Below are positions 45,811 to 54,455 of a stretch of DNA of 54,483 nucleotides, piece after piece. How positions within the stretch are numbered: position 1 is the first letter of the stretch; the number at the start of each line of letters is the position of its first letter. The DNA is from an uncultured Oligella sp. (GTDB taxonomy: Bacteria; Pseudomonadota; Gammaproteobacteria; Burkholderiales; Burkholderiaceae_B): the NCBI GenBank assembly GCA_947632105.1, contig CANROD010000011.1:1-54483 (forward strand). The letters run 5' to 3'. A model generated the notes under the pieces. It had not been told where the DNA came from, made no database searches, and saw only the letters and a list, made by a program, of their open reading frames with translations. A program made the translations under genes and the position numbers.

Positions 45811-46608
45811 CTAGTGCATATGCCAGCCATTAGTTACCACAATAGACTGCCCAGTTAAGGAGTTACTCGGGAAAGTTGCTAAAAATAACGCCACAGAACT
45901 AACATCCTCAAGCGTAGTAAACTCACCATTGACTGTATTTTTAAGCATCACGTTTTTAACGACATCATCCTCACTAATACCTAACTCCTGCGCCTGCTCA
46001 GGAATTTGCTTTTCGACTAGCGGTGTAAGTACAAAACCTGGACAAATCACATTCGAACGCACATTGTGTGCCGCCCCCTCTTTGGCTAACACTCGATTTA
46101 GCCCTAAGAGACCATGCTTTGCTGTAACGTAAGGAGACTTTAATACAGAAGCCTCATGAGAATGTGCTGAACCCATATAAATCACAGAACCACCGCGATC
46201 ATCCTCGTACATATGCTTTAACACAGCCTTTGTCGTTAAAAAAGCACCATCTAAGTGAATAGCCAGCATCTTTTTCCACTGCGAATACTCAAGCTTATCA
46301 ATCGACTCAATAATTTGAATCCCTGCATTTGATATCAACACATCAACCGCACCAAAATTTTCTACTAAGGCATCAACTCCCTGATTCACCTGCTCTTCAT
46401 TAGTTACATCCATCTCAATTGCCATCGCACGACCACCTGCCGCCTCAATCTGAGCTACAACCGTTTGCGCACCCGCTAAATTTAAATCAGCGACACCGAT
46501 AGTAGCACCAGCAGCAGCAAATCTGAGCGCCATATCACGCCCTAAACCGCTACCTGAACCGGTAATTAACGCTATTTGACCATCTAAAGAGTAATTAGCC
46601 TTTGTCAT
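45811..46608 (-). CDS. bdhA: 3-hydroxybutyrate dehydrogenase (SDR)
   Basis: A short-chain dehydrogenase that oxidises D-3-hydroxybutyrate to acetoacetate with NAD, as in use of polyhydroxybutyrate. The 265 residues have [19 protein letters not shown] for NAD, ISNAGIQ, the catalytic serine and Tyr-x-x-x-Lys in [21 protein letters not shown], and [18 protein letters not shown], characteristic of BdhA. I start at ATG 46608 because AAGGA lies 7 bases upstream. No PHB genes are adjacent. It diverges from ydfG. Confidence 0.88.
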   Translation of the reverse strand: MTKANYSLDGQIALITGSGSGLGRDMALRFAAAGATIGVADLNLAGAQTVVAQIEAAGGRAMAIEMDVTNEEQVNQGVDALVENFGAVDVLISNAGIQIIESIDKLEYSQWKKMLAIHLDGAFLTTKAVLKHMYEDDRGGSVIYMGSAHSHEASVLKSPYVTAKHGLLGLNRVLAKEGAAHNVRSNVICPGFVLTPLVEKQIPEQAQELGISEDDVVKNVMLKNTVNGEFTTLEDVSSVALFLATFPSNSLTGQSIVVTNGWHMH

Positions 46609-46761
46609 CCTGTCATCCTTCATCAACAATTAAGTTATAAAAATAATAGCAATACTATCTAAGTAATGTTCCCAGTGTATTATCAAATCTCAATGTTACA
46701 TAATAAACTAACTACCTAATATCTTATTTACTTTTTGTTCACAACAAATTAATCAACTACT

Positions 46762-47517
46762 ATGCAAAAAATATTCTTTGTCACCGGAGCCACGGCCGGA
46801 TTTGGTAAGGCCATTACTGAAAAGTTACTTAGAGAGGGTCATATCGTTATCGGTTGCGGTCGCCGATTCGAACGCCTTGAATCCATGCGTAACGAATTTG
46901 GTCATAATTTTTATCCACTTGTTTTTGATATTCAATCAAAAGACGCTATAACCGAGGCTATTAATAGCTTACCCTCAGAGTTAAAAGCCATTGATGTTTT
47001 AGTTAATAATGCCGGCTTAGCTAAAGGTCTATCCAAAGCTCATGAAGCAGATCTAAATGACTGGGATCAGATGATCACAACCAATATCACCGGACTCGTT
47101 CATGTGACTCGCCATATTTTACCAGGCATGATTGAACGTAACCGTGGCTTAGTCATTAACATTGGTTCCGTTGCCGGCAACTGGCCTTACCCTGGAGGTA
47201 ATGTCTACGGAGCTACCAAGGCCTTTGTCCGCCAATTCAGCCTTAACTTACGAGCAGATCTTGCTGGTACCAAGATTCGTGTTAGCAATATTGAACCAGG
47301 TCTTTGTGGCGATACTGAGTTTTCTAGTGTGCGTTTTAATGGCGACGAAGAAAAGGTTAAGGCAGTCTATGACAAAGTTCAATTTGTTCGACCTGAAGAT
47401 ATTGCTAATATTACCTCATGGATCGCAGCACAACCAGAGCACGTTAACATCAACTCGCTAGAAGTTATGCCTGTGGCACAGTCCTTTGCCGCTCTACAAG
47501 TTAGTCGAGGTGTCTAA
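46762..47517 (+). CDS. ydfG: NADP-dependent 3-hydroxy acid dehydrogenase YdfG-type (SDR)
   Basis: YdfG oxidises L-allo-threonine, serine and related 3-hydroxy acids, and reduces malonic semialdehyde. The 251 residues show FVTGATAGFGKAITEKLL, GCGRRFERLE for NADP, LVNNAGLAKGL and the catalytic Ser with Tyr-x-x-x-Lys in IGSVAGNWPYPGGNVYGATKAFV. The typical end is VRPEDIANITSWIAAQPEHVNINSLEVMP. Single gene with a terminator after it. Confidence 0.92.
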   Translation: MQKIFFVTGATAGFGKAITEKLLREGHIVIGCGRRFERLESMRNEFGHNFYPLVFDIQSKDAITEAINSLPSELKAIDVLVNNAGLAKGLSKAHEADLNDWDQMITTNITGLVHVTRHILPGMIERNRGLVINIGSVAGNWPYPGGNVYGATKAFVRQFSLNLRADLAGTKIRVSNIEPGLCGDTEFSSVRFNGDEEKVKAVYDKVQFVRPEDIANITSWIAAQPEHVNINSLEVMPVAQSFAALQVSRGV

Positions 47518-47533
47518 ACTAGGCACTCACTAA

Positions 47534-47569
47534 AAAACCGCTAGCTCATGCATTAGAACTAGCGGTTTT
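47534..47569. terminator. Bidirectional terminator between ydfG and aspS
   Basis: Perfect 11-bp stem AAAACCGCTAG (47534-47544) with CTAGCGGTTTT (47559-47569), 14-base loop, A and T tracts on the flanks, between convergent genes. Confidence 0.88.
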
Positions 47570-47588
47570 ACTTTATCGTATTGATAAA

Positions 47589-49385
47589 TTACTGCTCTTC
47601 GGCCTTTTTACGAAGACGAATATGCAGCTCGCGTAACTGCTTCTCATCGACCTCAGATGGCGCTTGTGTTAATAAACATTGTGCGCGCTGAGTTTTAGGG
47701 AATGCAATCACATCACGAATTGAGGCAGCACCAGCCATAATCGTCACTAGACGATCTAAACCAAAGGCTAAACCACCATGTGGAGGCGCACCATAGCGTA
47801 GAGCATCAACTAAGAAACCAAACTTAGCTTGAATTTCCTCTTCGCTTAACTTAAGCGCTTTGAATACCTTAGTCTGAATCTCTGAGCGATGGATACGAAC
47901 TGAACCACCACCAATTTCCCAACCATTTAACACCAAATCGTAGGCTTTAGCATTAGCTTTAGAAGGATCAGACTCTAAATAATCTTCATGACCATCTTTA
48001 GGGCTAGTAAATGGATGATGGGCAGCAACATAACGCTGATCTTCTTCGTCATACTCGAACATCGGGAAGTCAACAACCCATAATGGCTGCCAAGAACTCT
48101 CGAATAAACCGTTCTCCTTAGCAAAGTCGCTATGACCTAGCTTAACGCGTAAGGCACCGATTGCATCATTAACAACCTTAGCCTTATCAGCACCAAAAAA
48201 CAGGATATCGCCATCTTGAGCGCCAGTACGCTTAATAATCTCTTCTAATGCCACATCGTGGATGTTTTTAACAATTGGTGACTGTAGTCCATCACGACCC
48301 TGAGCTACTTCATTAACCTTAATCCAAGCAAGGCCCTTAGCACCGTAAATTGCCACATACTGAGTGTACTCATCAATCTCCTTACGGGAGAGCGCAGCAC
48401 CTCCTGGCACTCTTAGCGCTACTACGCGACCATTATCCATATTAGCCGCACCGCTAAAGACCTTAAAGTCAACGTCCTTCATCACATCTGTTAACTCGGT
48501 GAACTCCAACTTAACTCGTAAATCAGGCTTATCAGAACCAAAACGAGCCATTGCTTCTGACCAAGGCATTGTTGGGAACGGATTAGGCAGCTCTACACTC
48601 AAGACCTCTTTAAAGATATGACGCAGCATCTCTTCAAAAATCTCACGAATTTCCTCTTCATTTAAGAAAGAAAGCTCGCAGTCAATTTGAGTAAATTCAG
48701 GCTGACGATCTGCACGTAAGTCCTCGTCACGGAAGCACTTAGTAATCTGATAGTATCGATCGTATCCTGCAACCATTAATAACTGCTTAAAGAGCTGTGG
48801 TGATTGTGGTAATGCAAAGAACTCACCGGCATTAACACGAGAAGGCACTAAGTAGTCACGCGCACCTTCAGGTGTACTTTTAGTCAACATCGGCGTTTCG
48901 ATATCAATGAAACCAAGAGAGTCTAAGAATTTACGAGACTCCATCGCTACACGATAGCGCAACATGAGATTTTTCTGCATAACATCACGCCGCAAATCAA
49001 TCACGCGGTGAGTCAAGCGGATCGTCTCTGATAAATTATCATCATCCAACTGAAATGGAGGTGTCACGGATGGATTTAATACCTCGATCTCATCACATAC
49101 AATTTCAATCTCTCCAGACTTAAGGTCTGAATTAACAGTGCCTTCTGGACGATGGCGTACAGTACCAGTCACTCTCAAGCAGAATTCACTGCGAATGCCC
49201 TCGGCAATCTTAAACGCAGTTTCATTTTCAGGATTACAAACAACCTGCGCCAAACCCTCACGGTCACGCAAGTCAATAAAAATCACGCCACCGTGGTCAC
49301 GTCGACGATGAACCCAACCGAATAAAGTAACTGTTTGATCTAATTGTTCCAGACAGACCTGACCTGTATAGCAGCTGCGCTTCAT
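47589..49385 (-). CDS. aspS: Aspartyl-tRNA synthetase
   Basis: AspRS charges tRNA-Asp, and in many bacteria without AsnRS also tRNA-Asn. The 598-residue class II enzyme has the N-terminal OB fold ([25 protein letters not shown]), motif 2 ([21 protein letters not shown]), the bacterial insertion domain and motif 3 ([11 protein letters not shown]). I start at ATG 49385 (MKRSCYTG), which has GGAG 5 bases upstream; the longer open frame adds residues unlike the family. Confidence 0.97.
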   Translation of the reverse strand: MKRSCYTGQVCLEQLDQTVTLFGWVHRRRDHGGVIFIDLRDREGLAQVVCNPENETAFKIAEGIRSEFCLRVTGTVRHRPEGTVNSDLKSGEIEIVCDEIEVLNPSVTPPFQLDDDNLSETIRLTHRVIDLRRDVMQKNLMLRYRVAMESRKFLDSLGFIDIETPMLTKSTPEGARDYLVPSRVNAGEFFALPQSPQLFKQLLMVAGYDRYYQITKCFRDEDLRADRQPEFTQIDCELSFLNEEEIREIFEEMLRHIFKEVLSVELPNPFPTMPWSEAMARFGSDKPDLRVKLEFTELTDVMKDVDFKVFSGAANMDNGRVVALRVPGGAALSRKEIDEYTQYVAIYGAKGLAWIKVNEVAQGRDGLQSPIVKNIHDVALEEIIKRTGAQDGDILFFGADKAKVVNDAIGALRVKLGHSDFAKENGLFESSWQPLWVVDFPMFEYDEEDQRYVAAHHPFTSPKDGHEDYLESDPSKANAKAYDLVLNGWEIGGGSVRIHRSEIQTKVFKALKLSEEEIQAKFGFLVDALRYGAPPHGGLAFGLDRLVTIMAGAASIRDVIAFPKTQRAQCLLTQAPSEVDEKQLRELHIRLRKKAEEQ

Positions 49386-49465
49386 ATTTACTCCAAACTC
49401 GCTTAATAGCATTTTTATTAGTTTAATACTAAAATTTAAAACTTTTTGAATTGATTCAGTAACTC

Positions 49466-49687
49466 TTAGTCTTCCGTTGAAGCACCATCTGATGAAGACT
49501 TGCCACCACCACGGAAATCTGTCACATACCAACCGCTGCCTTTAAGCTCAAAACCAGCAGCAGTCACCTGCTTAACCATCGTATCCTGATCGCAGGATTC
49601 ACAGTGCTTTAATGGCACATCAGACATTTTTTGCAGTAGCTCTTTTTCTAAACCGCAACTCTCGCAACGATAAACATAAATTGGCAC
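49466..49687 (-). CDS. FmdB-family zinc ribbon protein
   Basis: A 73-residue protein with a putative zinc ribbon: [18 protein letters not shown] and HCESCDQD supply two CxxC pairs, then the family's [19 protein letters not shown]. Often located just upstream of aspS in betaproteobacteria. Function unknown. The start is GTG 49687, with AGAGAG 6 bases upstream. It ends in an acidic/serine tail. Confidence 0.9.
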   Translation of the reverse strand: MPIYVYRCESCGLEKELLQKMSDVPLKHCESCDQDTMVKQVTAAGFELKGSGWYVTDFRGGGKSSSDGASTED

Positions 49688-49738
49688 AATAAACTCTCTA
49701 GCAGCAATCGCCGAACAATAAGATACAAAAAGGGATAT

Positions 49739-49765
49739 AAAGGGCTATATTTTAGCCCTTTTTTT
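49739..49765. terminator. Terminator between the antiporter gene and fmdB
   Basis: Stem AAAGGGCTA (49739-49747) with TAGCCCTTT (49753-49761), a 5-base loop and a T-run on the + side, with A-rich sequence on the other. It follows the minus-strand antiporter gene, so it probably acts on that transcript. Confidence 0.7.
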
Positions 49766-49794
49766 CCTTAGATGTAACGCTTTAGAAGCTAGCT

Positions 49795-51084
49795 TTACAA
49801 TAAGACAAATGCTGCTGCTGCTATTAAGGTTGGGCCTAAGGCAGCTAATAATAAATATTGCGCTGCAATCGCTTGGTTCGGAAAAGCACCCCGCAACAAA
49901 GAGAAACCAGCAGGGTTCGGTGCATTAGCAATTACAGTCAAACCACCACCAGTAACCGCACCTGCCACTAACATATAGCGCCACTCAGGCGTTGTCCCTT
50001 CAACCAAAGAACCTAAATAAGTTAGTGCCGCATTATCAGTAATAGCGGTTAGCGCTGTAGAACCTATAAATAGAACCATTGGTTCTAAACCTGCTAATAA
50101 GCTTTGCAGCCACCATTGCTGCATACCGCCTAAAATCAATAAACCAGCAAGGAAGAAACCTACCATCAAACCCTCTTTGATTAAGAGCGGGTTTTGATAA
50201 CGATTGTAAGCAGTACAATAACCGATAAATAGCATCAACAAGCCCATAAAGATATGTGGGTGATGAGCAAAGAAAACAACGCCAAATAAGAATAAGCAGT
50301 GAACAAAAATCACGGCACCAGGGACCTTTTCTGCCCGCTCAGCAACTCCACCACGCTCAATGCGAGTTTCTTTGCGAATAGGTACTCTAGCCGTACGGAT
50401 AATCTCACGACGACATACAAAAGTCACTACAGCAGCATTGATAAATACAGCAATAGCAGCCTTCCAACCAAAGGTCGTCATCATAAACATAGTATCCCAA
50501 CCAAAGGTCTTGGCAACAATTAATACCGGTGGGGCTGCAAAAGCAGTCAAGGTACCTCCGATAGAAATATTAACAAACAATACCCCTAGCGCCATATATT
50601 TGTATTTAACACTCTGTGCCCGACTAAAATAGCCCTCTCTTAGCATTAATGCTGCTAGAGTCATCGCTGCAGGTTCAGTAATTAATGATCCAGCTAATGG
50701 CACTAAACTCAGAGTAATAAAGAACTGGGCAACTTCCGTTTGAAAAGGTAATACTCTTGCTAGGTAGCTGACAATACGTTGTACTAAATCCAGAATAGGT
50801 CGACTGGCTGCGATCACCATAATGGCAAAAACGAATAGTGGCTCAGTAAAGTTTCGACTGTCCATATACTCAACAGCAGAACTGAGACCGCCGCTAGTCG
50901 CCATAAAGACCAAAAAGATCGTAGCCCACAAACCGAAGACTCCCTCAACCTCAGCTAGCAGGTGCCAAAGTCCCTGATGAGGCCCTGGTCTGTCTGCTAT
51001 TTTGGCAAAAATTGGTACTGAAAATGTGTGAATAATTGCTAAACCAAATAATATGGTTGCAAGTAACTCAGTTGGCGTGGGCAT
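49795..51084 (-). CDS. Putative Na+/H+ antiporter (Na_H_antiport_3-like)
   Basis: A 429-residue membrane protein with about 11-12 hydrophobic segments. It has features of the putative Na+/H+ antiporter family: ATSGGLSSAVEYMDSRNFTEPLFVF, SLITEPAAMTLAALML and the late FIGSTALTAITDNAALTYLGSLVEG and TGGGLTVIANAPNPAGFSLL, where Asp and Asn lie in the predicted ion path. GGAGG lies 7 bases before ATG 51084, one of the strongest ribosome sites here. The ion specificity is by family only. Confidence 0.78.
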   Translation of the reverse strand: MPTPTELLATILFGLAIIHTFSVPIFAKIADRPGPHQGLWHLLAEVEGVFGLWATIFLVFMATSGGLSSAVEYMDSRNFTEPLFVFAIMVIAASRPILDLVQRIVSYLARVLPFQTEVAQFFITLSLVPLAGSLITEPAAMTLAALMLREGYFSRAQSVKYKYMALGVLFVNISIGGTLTAFAAPPVLIVAKTFGWDTMFMMTTFGWKAAIAVFINAAVVTFVCRREIIRTARVPIRKETRIERGGVAERAEKVPGAVIFVHCLFLFGVVFFAHHPHIFMGLLMLFIGYCTAYNRYQNPLLIKEGLMVGFFLAGLLILGGMQQWWLQSLLAGLEPMVLFIGSTALTAITDNAALTYLGSLVEGTTPEWRYMLVAGAVTGGGLTVIANAPNPAGFSLLRGAFPNQAIAAQYLLLAALGPTLIAAAAFVLL

Positions 51085-51105
51085 GCTATAGCCTCCAAAA
51101 TAAAA

Positions 51106-51181
51106 GCCGCAAATTTTTCAATCTGAAATTATTTATATCAATAAAGGATCGATTTTAAACCAGATTGAAAAACTTCGCAGC
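51106..51181 (-). promoter_or_regulatory. Imperfect inverted repeat in the antiporter leader
   Basis: TTTTTCAATCTG (51114-51125) pairs exactly with CAGATTGAAAAA (51161-51172), and the pairing continues imperfectly into the flanks, GCCGC with GCAGC-like ends, giving about a 20-bp stem around a 35-base middle. It lies 22-97 bases before the antiporter start and could be a leader structure or the terminator of the gene upstream. Confidence 0.5.
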
Positions 51182-51211
51182 TTGATGGCTGTAATAGATA
51201 TTACTACTGCA

Positions 51212-51571
51212 TTAAAAAACTTTAAGAGGTTTTAAATCAGCGTACTCTACTAAATGGGCTAACTCAGTCGATATCTCATAACCCACGATAGCTGTTCCTG
51301 TGAGCGAATAAGCTGCCACCTTTTCACCAACGCAAGTAGGCCGTGTATCGGTTGTCGTATTCAGACTGCATCCCTCAAAGAAAAAGAAAGGAAGTGCATC
51401 CTCTAGACTTTGCAAATAAAGTGCATCACCATTACGCTCTCGCCGACCCCGTGCGATCACAGGGAATCCAAACTCTCCGCTACGTCTAAAAAGCTTTTTG
51501 AAAGGATAAAACCTATCGCCCGAACGATGCACTAAAACGAATCGCTTATCGATATGATCTTTTCTACTCAT
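51212..51571 (-). CDS. Uncharacterised 119-residue protein
   Basis: I do not recognise this protein. It is basic at the N-terminus (MSRKDHIDKRFVLVHRSGDRF, FKKLFRRSGEFG, ARGRRERNGDALYL). The middle has a hydrophobic FFFFEG and two cysteines (GCSLNTTTDTRPTC), and the end is EYADLKPLKVF. No signal peptide. GAGG is about 9 bases before ATG 51571, so translation is plausible. It lies upstream of the antiporter gene on the same strand and diverges from the AbrB-like gene. Confidence 0.65.
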   Translation of the reverse strand: MSRKDHIDKRFVLVHRSGDRFYPFKKLFRRSGEFGFPVIARGRRERNGDALYLQSLEDALPFFFFEGCSLNTTTDTRPTCVGEKVAAYSLTGTAIVGYEISTELAHLVEYADLKPLKVF

Positions 51572-51810
51572 TATCTACTACCTCACAGCACCAACACTTG
51601 GCACTCTAAAACATTTAAAACAAAGTACAGGAGCTCATATCAATAATCCTTAAATGTCTCATACATATATTGAAATATATTGGAAGAAATGATTATTACT
51701 TAACATATAAAACAAAGCAATCATACTTTATGTGTATGTACTTTTGGGTATTGAATAAAGCAAAGCAACATAGCAAAATCACCTAAGCTAATAGAGAGAA
51801 AGGAAAGAAA

Positions 51811-52083
51811 ATGTCTAAAAAATGCATAATACTAGGTTATGAGGGCGAGCTAATTCTAAAAAAAGAAATACTAGAGCATTTAAAAGCAGAACCTGGTGAT
51901 CAGTTGATATATAAACTGATTCCCGGTAATAGGCTAATACTAGAATCTAGTATTAGTTCACAAAAAGTCAGCAGAAAAGAAATTACATCAACGGGGCATT
52001 TTAAATTGACTGATTTAAAAAGCATGGAAATAAAGAAATATAGCATCTCGGCTAAACTTAACAGACAGCATACGCTGCATTAA
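51811..52083 (+). CDS. AbrB/MazE-like swapped-hairpin small protein
   Basis: A 90-residue protein whose first half (EGELILKKEILEHLKAEPGDQLIYKLIPGNRLILES) has the pattern of the AbrB/MazE/SpoVT DNA-binding barrel. The second half is basic and unlike known families (SQKVSRKEITS, SMEIKKYSISAKLNRQ). AAAGGA lies 6 bases before the ATG. No toxin gene is adjacent, so it is not an obvious antitoxin. It converges with the next gene; the two stop codons share the palindrome TTAA. Confidence 0.68.
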   Translation: MSKKCIILGYEGELILKKEILEHLKAEPGDQLIYKLIPGNRLILESSISSQKVSRKEITSTGHFKLTDLKSMEIKKYSISAKLNRQHTLH

Positions 52084-52871
52084 TCGTTAAGCTGCCTTAT
52101 ACGATCAGTTAAAAGCTCTGCACTAATTTCACCGACATGCATGGCTTTTAAACTGTTCTTATTAAAGAATAATGTAACCGGTGTACCAAGCGTCTGATAG
52201 TAGTCAGAAACCTCATAGCGAGAATCCATTAATACCTTATTAGCTATAGATGACAGAGACTCTTCATTTAAATACTCTAAGACTAGCTGCTCAGACTCAC
52301 CTTGGTTAATAAAATAAAACTGTATATCCGGATAGTCACTCACCGCCTGTTCTAAAACCGGCATTTCTCGCCGACAAGGTCCACACCAAGTCGCCCATAA
52401 ATTAATTACTAATAACTCATCAGCATATAATGCTAAGTTAACGTAATTATTATCTTCTAGAGATGTCAATTGAATATCCGGCAAATCTTGAACATTAGGT
52501 TTAGCAGTTAGAGTAAAAACCAAAAAAATCACGATAGAGCTTATAGCAAGTACCCCTAAGGCGATCAAGCGATGTAACCAGGTTGTTAAAAGGAGTACTG
52601 TAAAAACAGCTGCAACGATAGCCCAGCTAAGCTCAAAACCACCTTGCCATATATATAAGATACGCAACGGATTATGCTGATACGTATCCCAATGCTTAAA
52701 CACAAATCCTATACGTGCGGCAACGAAAGCAGCCACAGATACTAGACCAGTCCATGTATCGAAACGTGGATGAATGAATGTCTTTAAGAGGCGACCAATC
52801 ACCATAAGGACAATTAGCCCAACTAGAAAGGAAAATACAGCCGGCGGCAAAAGAAACGGACCTATAACCAT
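52080..52871 (-). CDS. Fusion of Lgt-like membrane domain and TlpA-type thioredoxin domain
   Basis: The first about 120 residues form four hydrophobic segments that resemble the prolipoprotein diacylglyceryl transferase fold, with AARIGFVFKHWDTYQHNPLRILYIWQGGFELSW. From about residue 128 a periplasmic thioredoxin domain follows, with NLWATWCGPC (CGPC 163-166) and the cis-proline TLGTPVTLFFNK. The membrane part lacks the full Lgt catalytic set as far as I can see, so it probably anchors or couples reductant rather than transferring lipid. Such fusions are known in betaproteobacteria. Start ATG 52871; no strong ribosome site. Confidence 0.78.
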   Translation of the reverse strand: MVIGPFLLPPAVFSFLVGLIVLMVIGRLLKTFIHPRFDTWTGLVSVAAFVAARIGFVFKHWDTYQHNPLRILYIWQGGFELSWAIVAAVFTVLLLTTWLHRLIALGVLAISSIVIFLVFTLTAKPNVQDLPDIQLTSLEDNNYVNLALYADELLVINLWATWCGPCRREMPVLEQAVSDYPDIQFYFINQGESEQLVLEYLNEESLSSIANKVLMDSRYEVSDYYQTLGTPVTLFFNKNSLKAMHVGEISAELLTDRIRQLND

Positions 52872-52948
52872 TGAGTCTTTTTAAATATTGATAGTGACTG
52901 AGAACTTATATATCAATTACACTAGAATTTTGATCTGGTATGGATTTT

Positions 52949-54072
52949 TGGACACTAAAAAATCAAATAAAAACAGCTAATTTGCTGCCACTAACTGGTC
53001 GTAATAACGACATCTAAATGCAATCGGTGTCTTATTCTTTAAAACGGAACTAGGACGTTGATGTTTATAAAACTCTATGTAACGTTCAATCACTTGATTC
53101 TGTGCCAAGAAACTTGGCGTTGCATGTATTTAGAATGCAGGATTCCTTAAACCTTCCACCTTTAAGGTGCCGTTAAAACTTTCCATCGGTGCATTATCAC
53201 GGCAACTACCAATACGTGACAAGCTCTGTCGGATACCCATTTACTTTAACTCATCCCTAAACACATATAAGGTATACATACTACCATGGTCACTGTTTAA
53301 GATGACACCTATCCAAACCTCTTTAAAGCTCAACACCCTGAGTGTATTGAGTGCAAGCTTTACGTCTTGTTGCTTCGAGTAGACCCAAGAAACCACTGAA
53401 CGGTCAAACAAGTCCAAGATTATCGAAAGATAACCCCAATGGCACTCTTAGTGATCATAGTAACGCACATAGATTACATCCGTTAAGAAACGCTCACCTG
53501 GTTGCTCCGTATAGAATTGGTGCTTCAGTATATTGCCCGGTAAACCACTTGGTTTGCCACCTCGATAGCCATTACCAGGACGACGTAGCTGCCGGATGCG
53601 TGCTGGTAAATCAAACTGTCGCATCAAACGCCCCAATTGACTCTCGCCTAGTTTAAGACATGTTGTGTACTCTAAGGTCTGACCCATGCGCCGGTGATTA
53701 AAAGTAAAAAACGTTTTATTATGCACCTGTCGAATTAATTCAGCTTTGAACTCATCGTCTCGCGCAGTAGCCGTCTTGTATTACGCATGATAGTAGGTAC
53801 TTCGAGCTATCCTTAAGAATCGGCAGGCTTTAGTGATGCGATTACCTCATTCAACTGATCGAGATATCACTGCAAATATTTTTTTGAGCTTATCGAAATC
53901 TTGCATAACTTCTTCAAATAACCACTCGTAAGTCACAAGTATTTCTTCAATATTGCGTTTTAATTCGTCTTGAATCTTAGCGGAATCAATTCATTCACTA
54001 ACCATCATATGGATGTGGGCTTGCATGTCATTCATTTCACTCTCGGGGGGCATCTGGCCCAAAACGTGTCCA
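52949..54072 (-). mobile_element. Decayed IS3-family insertion sequence, boundaries tentative
   Basis: The transposase relic is flanked by TGGACAC at 52949-52955 and its inverted copy GTGTCCA at 54066-54072, a plausible pair of terminal repeats for a 1124-bp element. Beyond the seven bases the ends do not match, and I see no target duplication, so the edges are a proposal. It lies on the minus strand. Confidence 0.5.
52977..54053 (-). pseudogene. IS3-family transposase (DDE, orfB-like), six in-frame stops
   Basis: A single minus-strand frame from ATG 54053 to TAG 52977 (358 codons) reads as an IS3-type integrase-core transposase. Visible in order are RITKACRFLRIARSTYY, FTFNHRRMG, the first Asp in GERFLTDVIYVRYYD, HWGYLSIILDLFDRSVVSW, the second Asp in LNSDHGSMYT, the catalytic Glu in NAPMESFNGTLK and FYKHQRPSS near the end. 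Stops interrupt it at 53991, 53847, 53781, 53448, 53241 and 53130 (lowest base of each codon), with no frameshift between them. It cannot give a working enzyme without readthrough. The first 60 residues are coiled-coil-like, not the usual HTH. Confidence 0.8.
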
Positions 54073-54093
54073 CTGCTGTCACTTTAAGGGTAG

Positions 54094-54417
54094 TTAAACA
54101 AAGGGGCTCTGCTTAAGGTAAGTCTGAATCTCTCGATAGACATCAGAAGGTCTAACGCCATGCGCTTAAGCAACATCGCTATAGCCAATCGGATAATGTG
54201 TTATCCAATCACTAACCGCTGCAAGCACTTGTGGTTTATAACTCATCACATGACGTTCACTGATCCAGGCAAAGTCACCTTTATTTAAAAAGCCAATTGC
54301 AACAGCCCTAACAGATACACCAAGTTCCCGAGCAATTCGTTTTAACGGATGAAAATGAAAAAGCCTTTCGCAGGCGACTTGTTTGATTGATACCCATAGC
54401 GCTCTATTTTCCAGGCA
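54094..54417 (-). pseudogene. Remnant with helix-turn-helix, possibly an orfA-like part
   Basis: An open frame with one internal stop and no clear start. It contains LKRIARELGVSVRAVAIGFLN, then ISERHVMSYKPQVLAAVSDWITHYPIGYSDVA, a stop, and AHGVRPSDVYREIQTYLKQ. This looks like a DNA-binding transposase subunit. It is in a different frame from the relic downstream and outside the proposed repeats, so it may belong to another element. Confidence 0.4.
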
Positions 54418-54420
54418 TAA

Positions 54421-54455
54421 AAAAACCTCTGTGAATATATTTCACAGAGGTTTTT
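54421..54455. terminator. Strong hairpin at the window end
   Basis: Perfect 15-bp stem AAAAACCTCTGTGAA (54421-54435) with TTCACAGAGGTTTTT (54441-54455), 5-base loop. It works as a bidirectional terminator and probably belongs to the gene beyond the window, showing where the old IS sequence stops. Confidence 0.8.

Noticed and set aside
49386-49532. N-terminal extension of aspS
   Set aside because: The extra 49 codons run into the upstream gene and do not resemble AspRS; the ribosome site supports ATG 49385.
53351-53656. Plus-strand open frame over the transposase relic
   Set aside because: It lies opposite the catalytic region of the relic, has no ribosome site and gives no recognisable protein.
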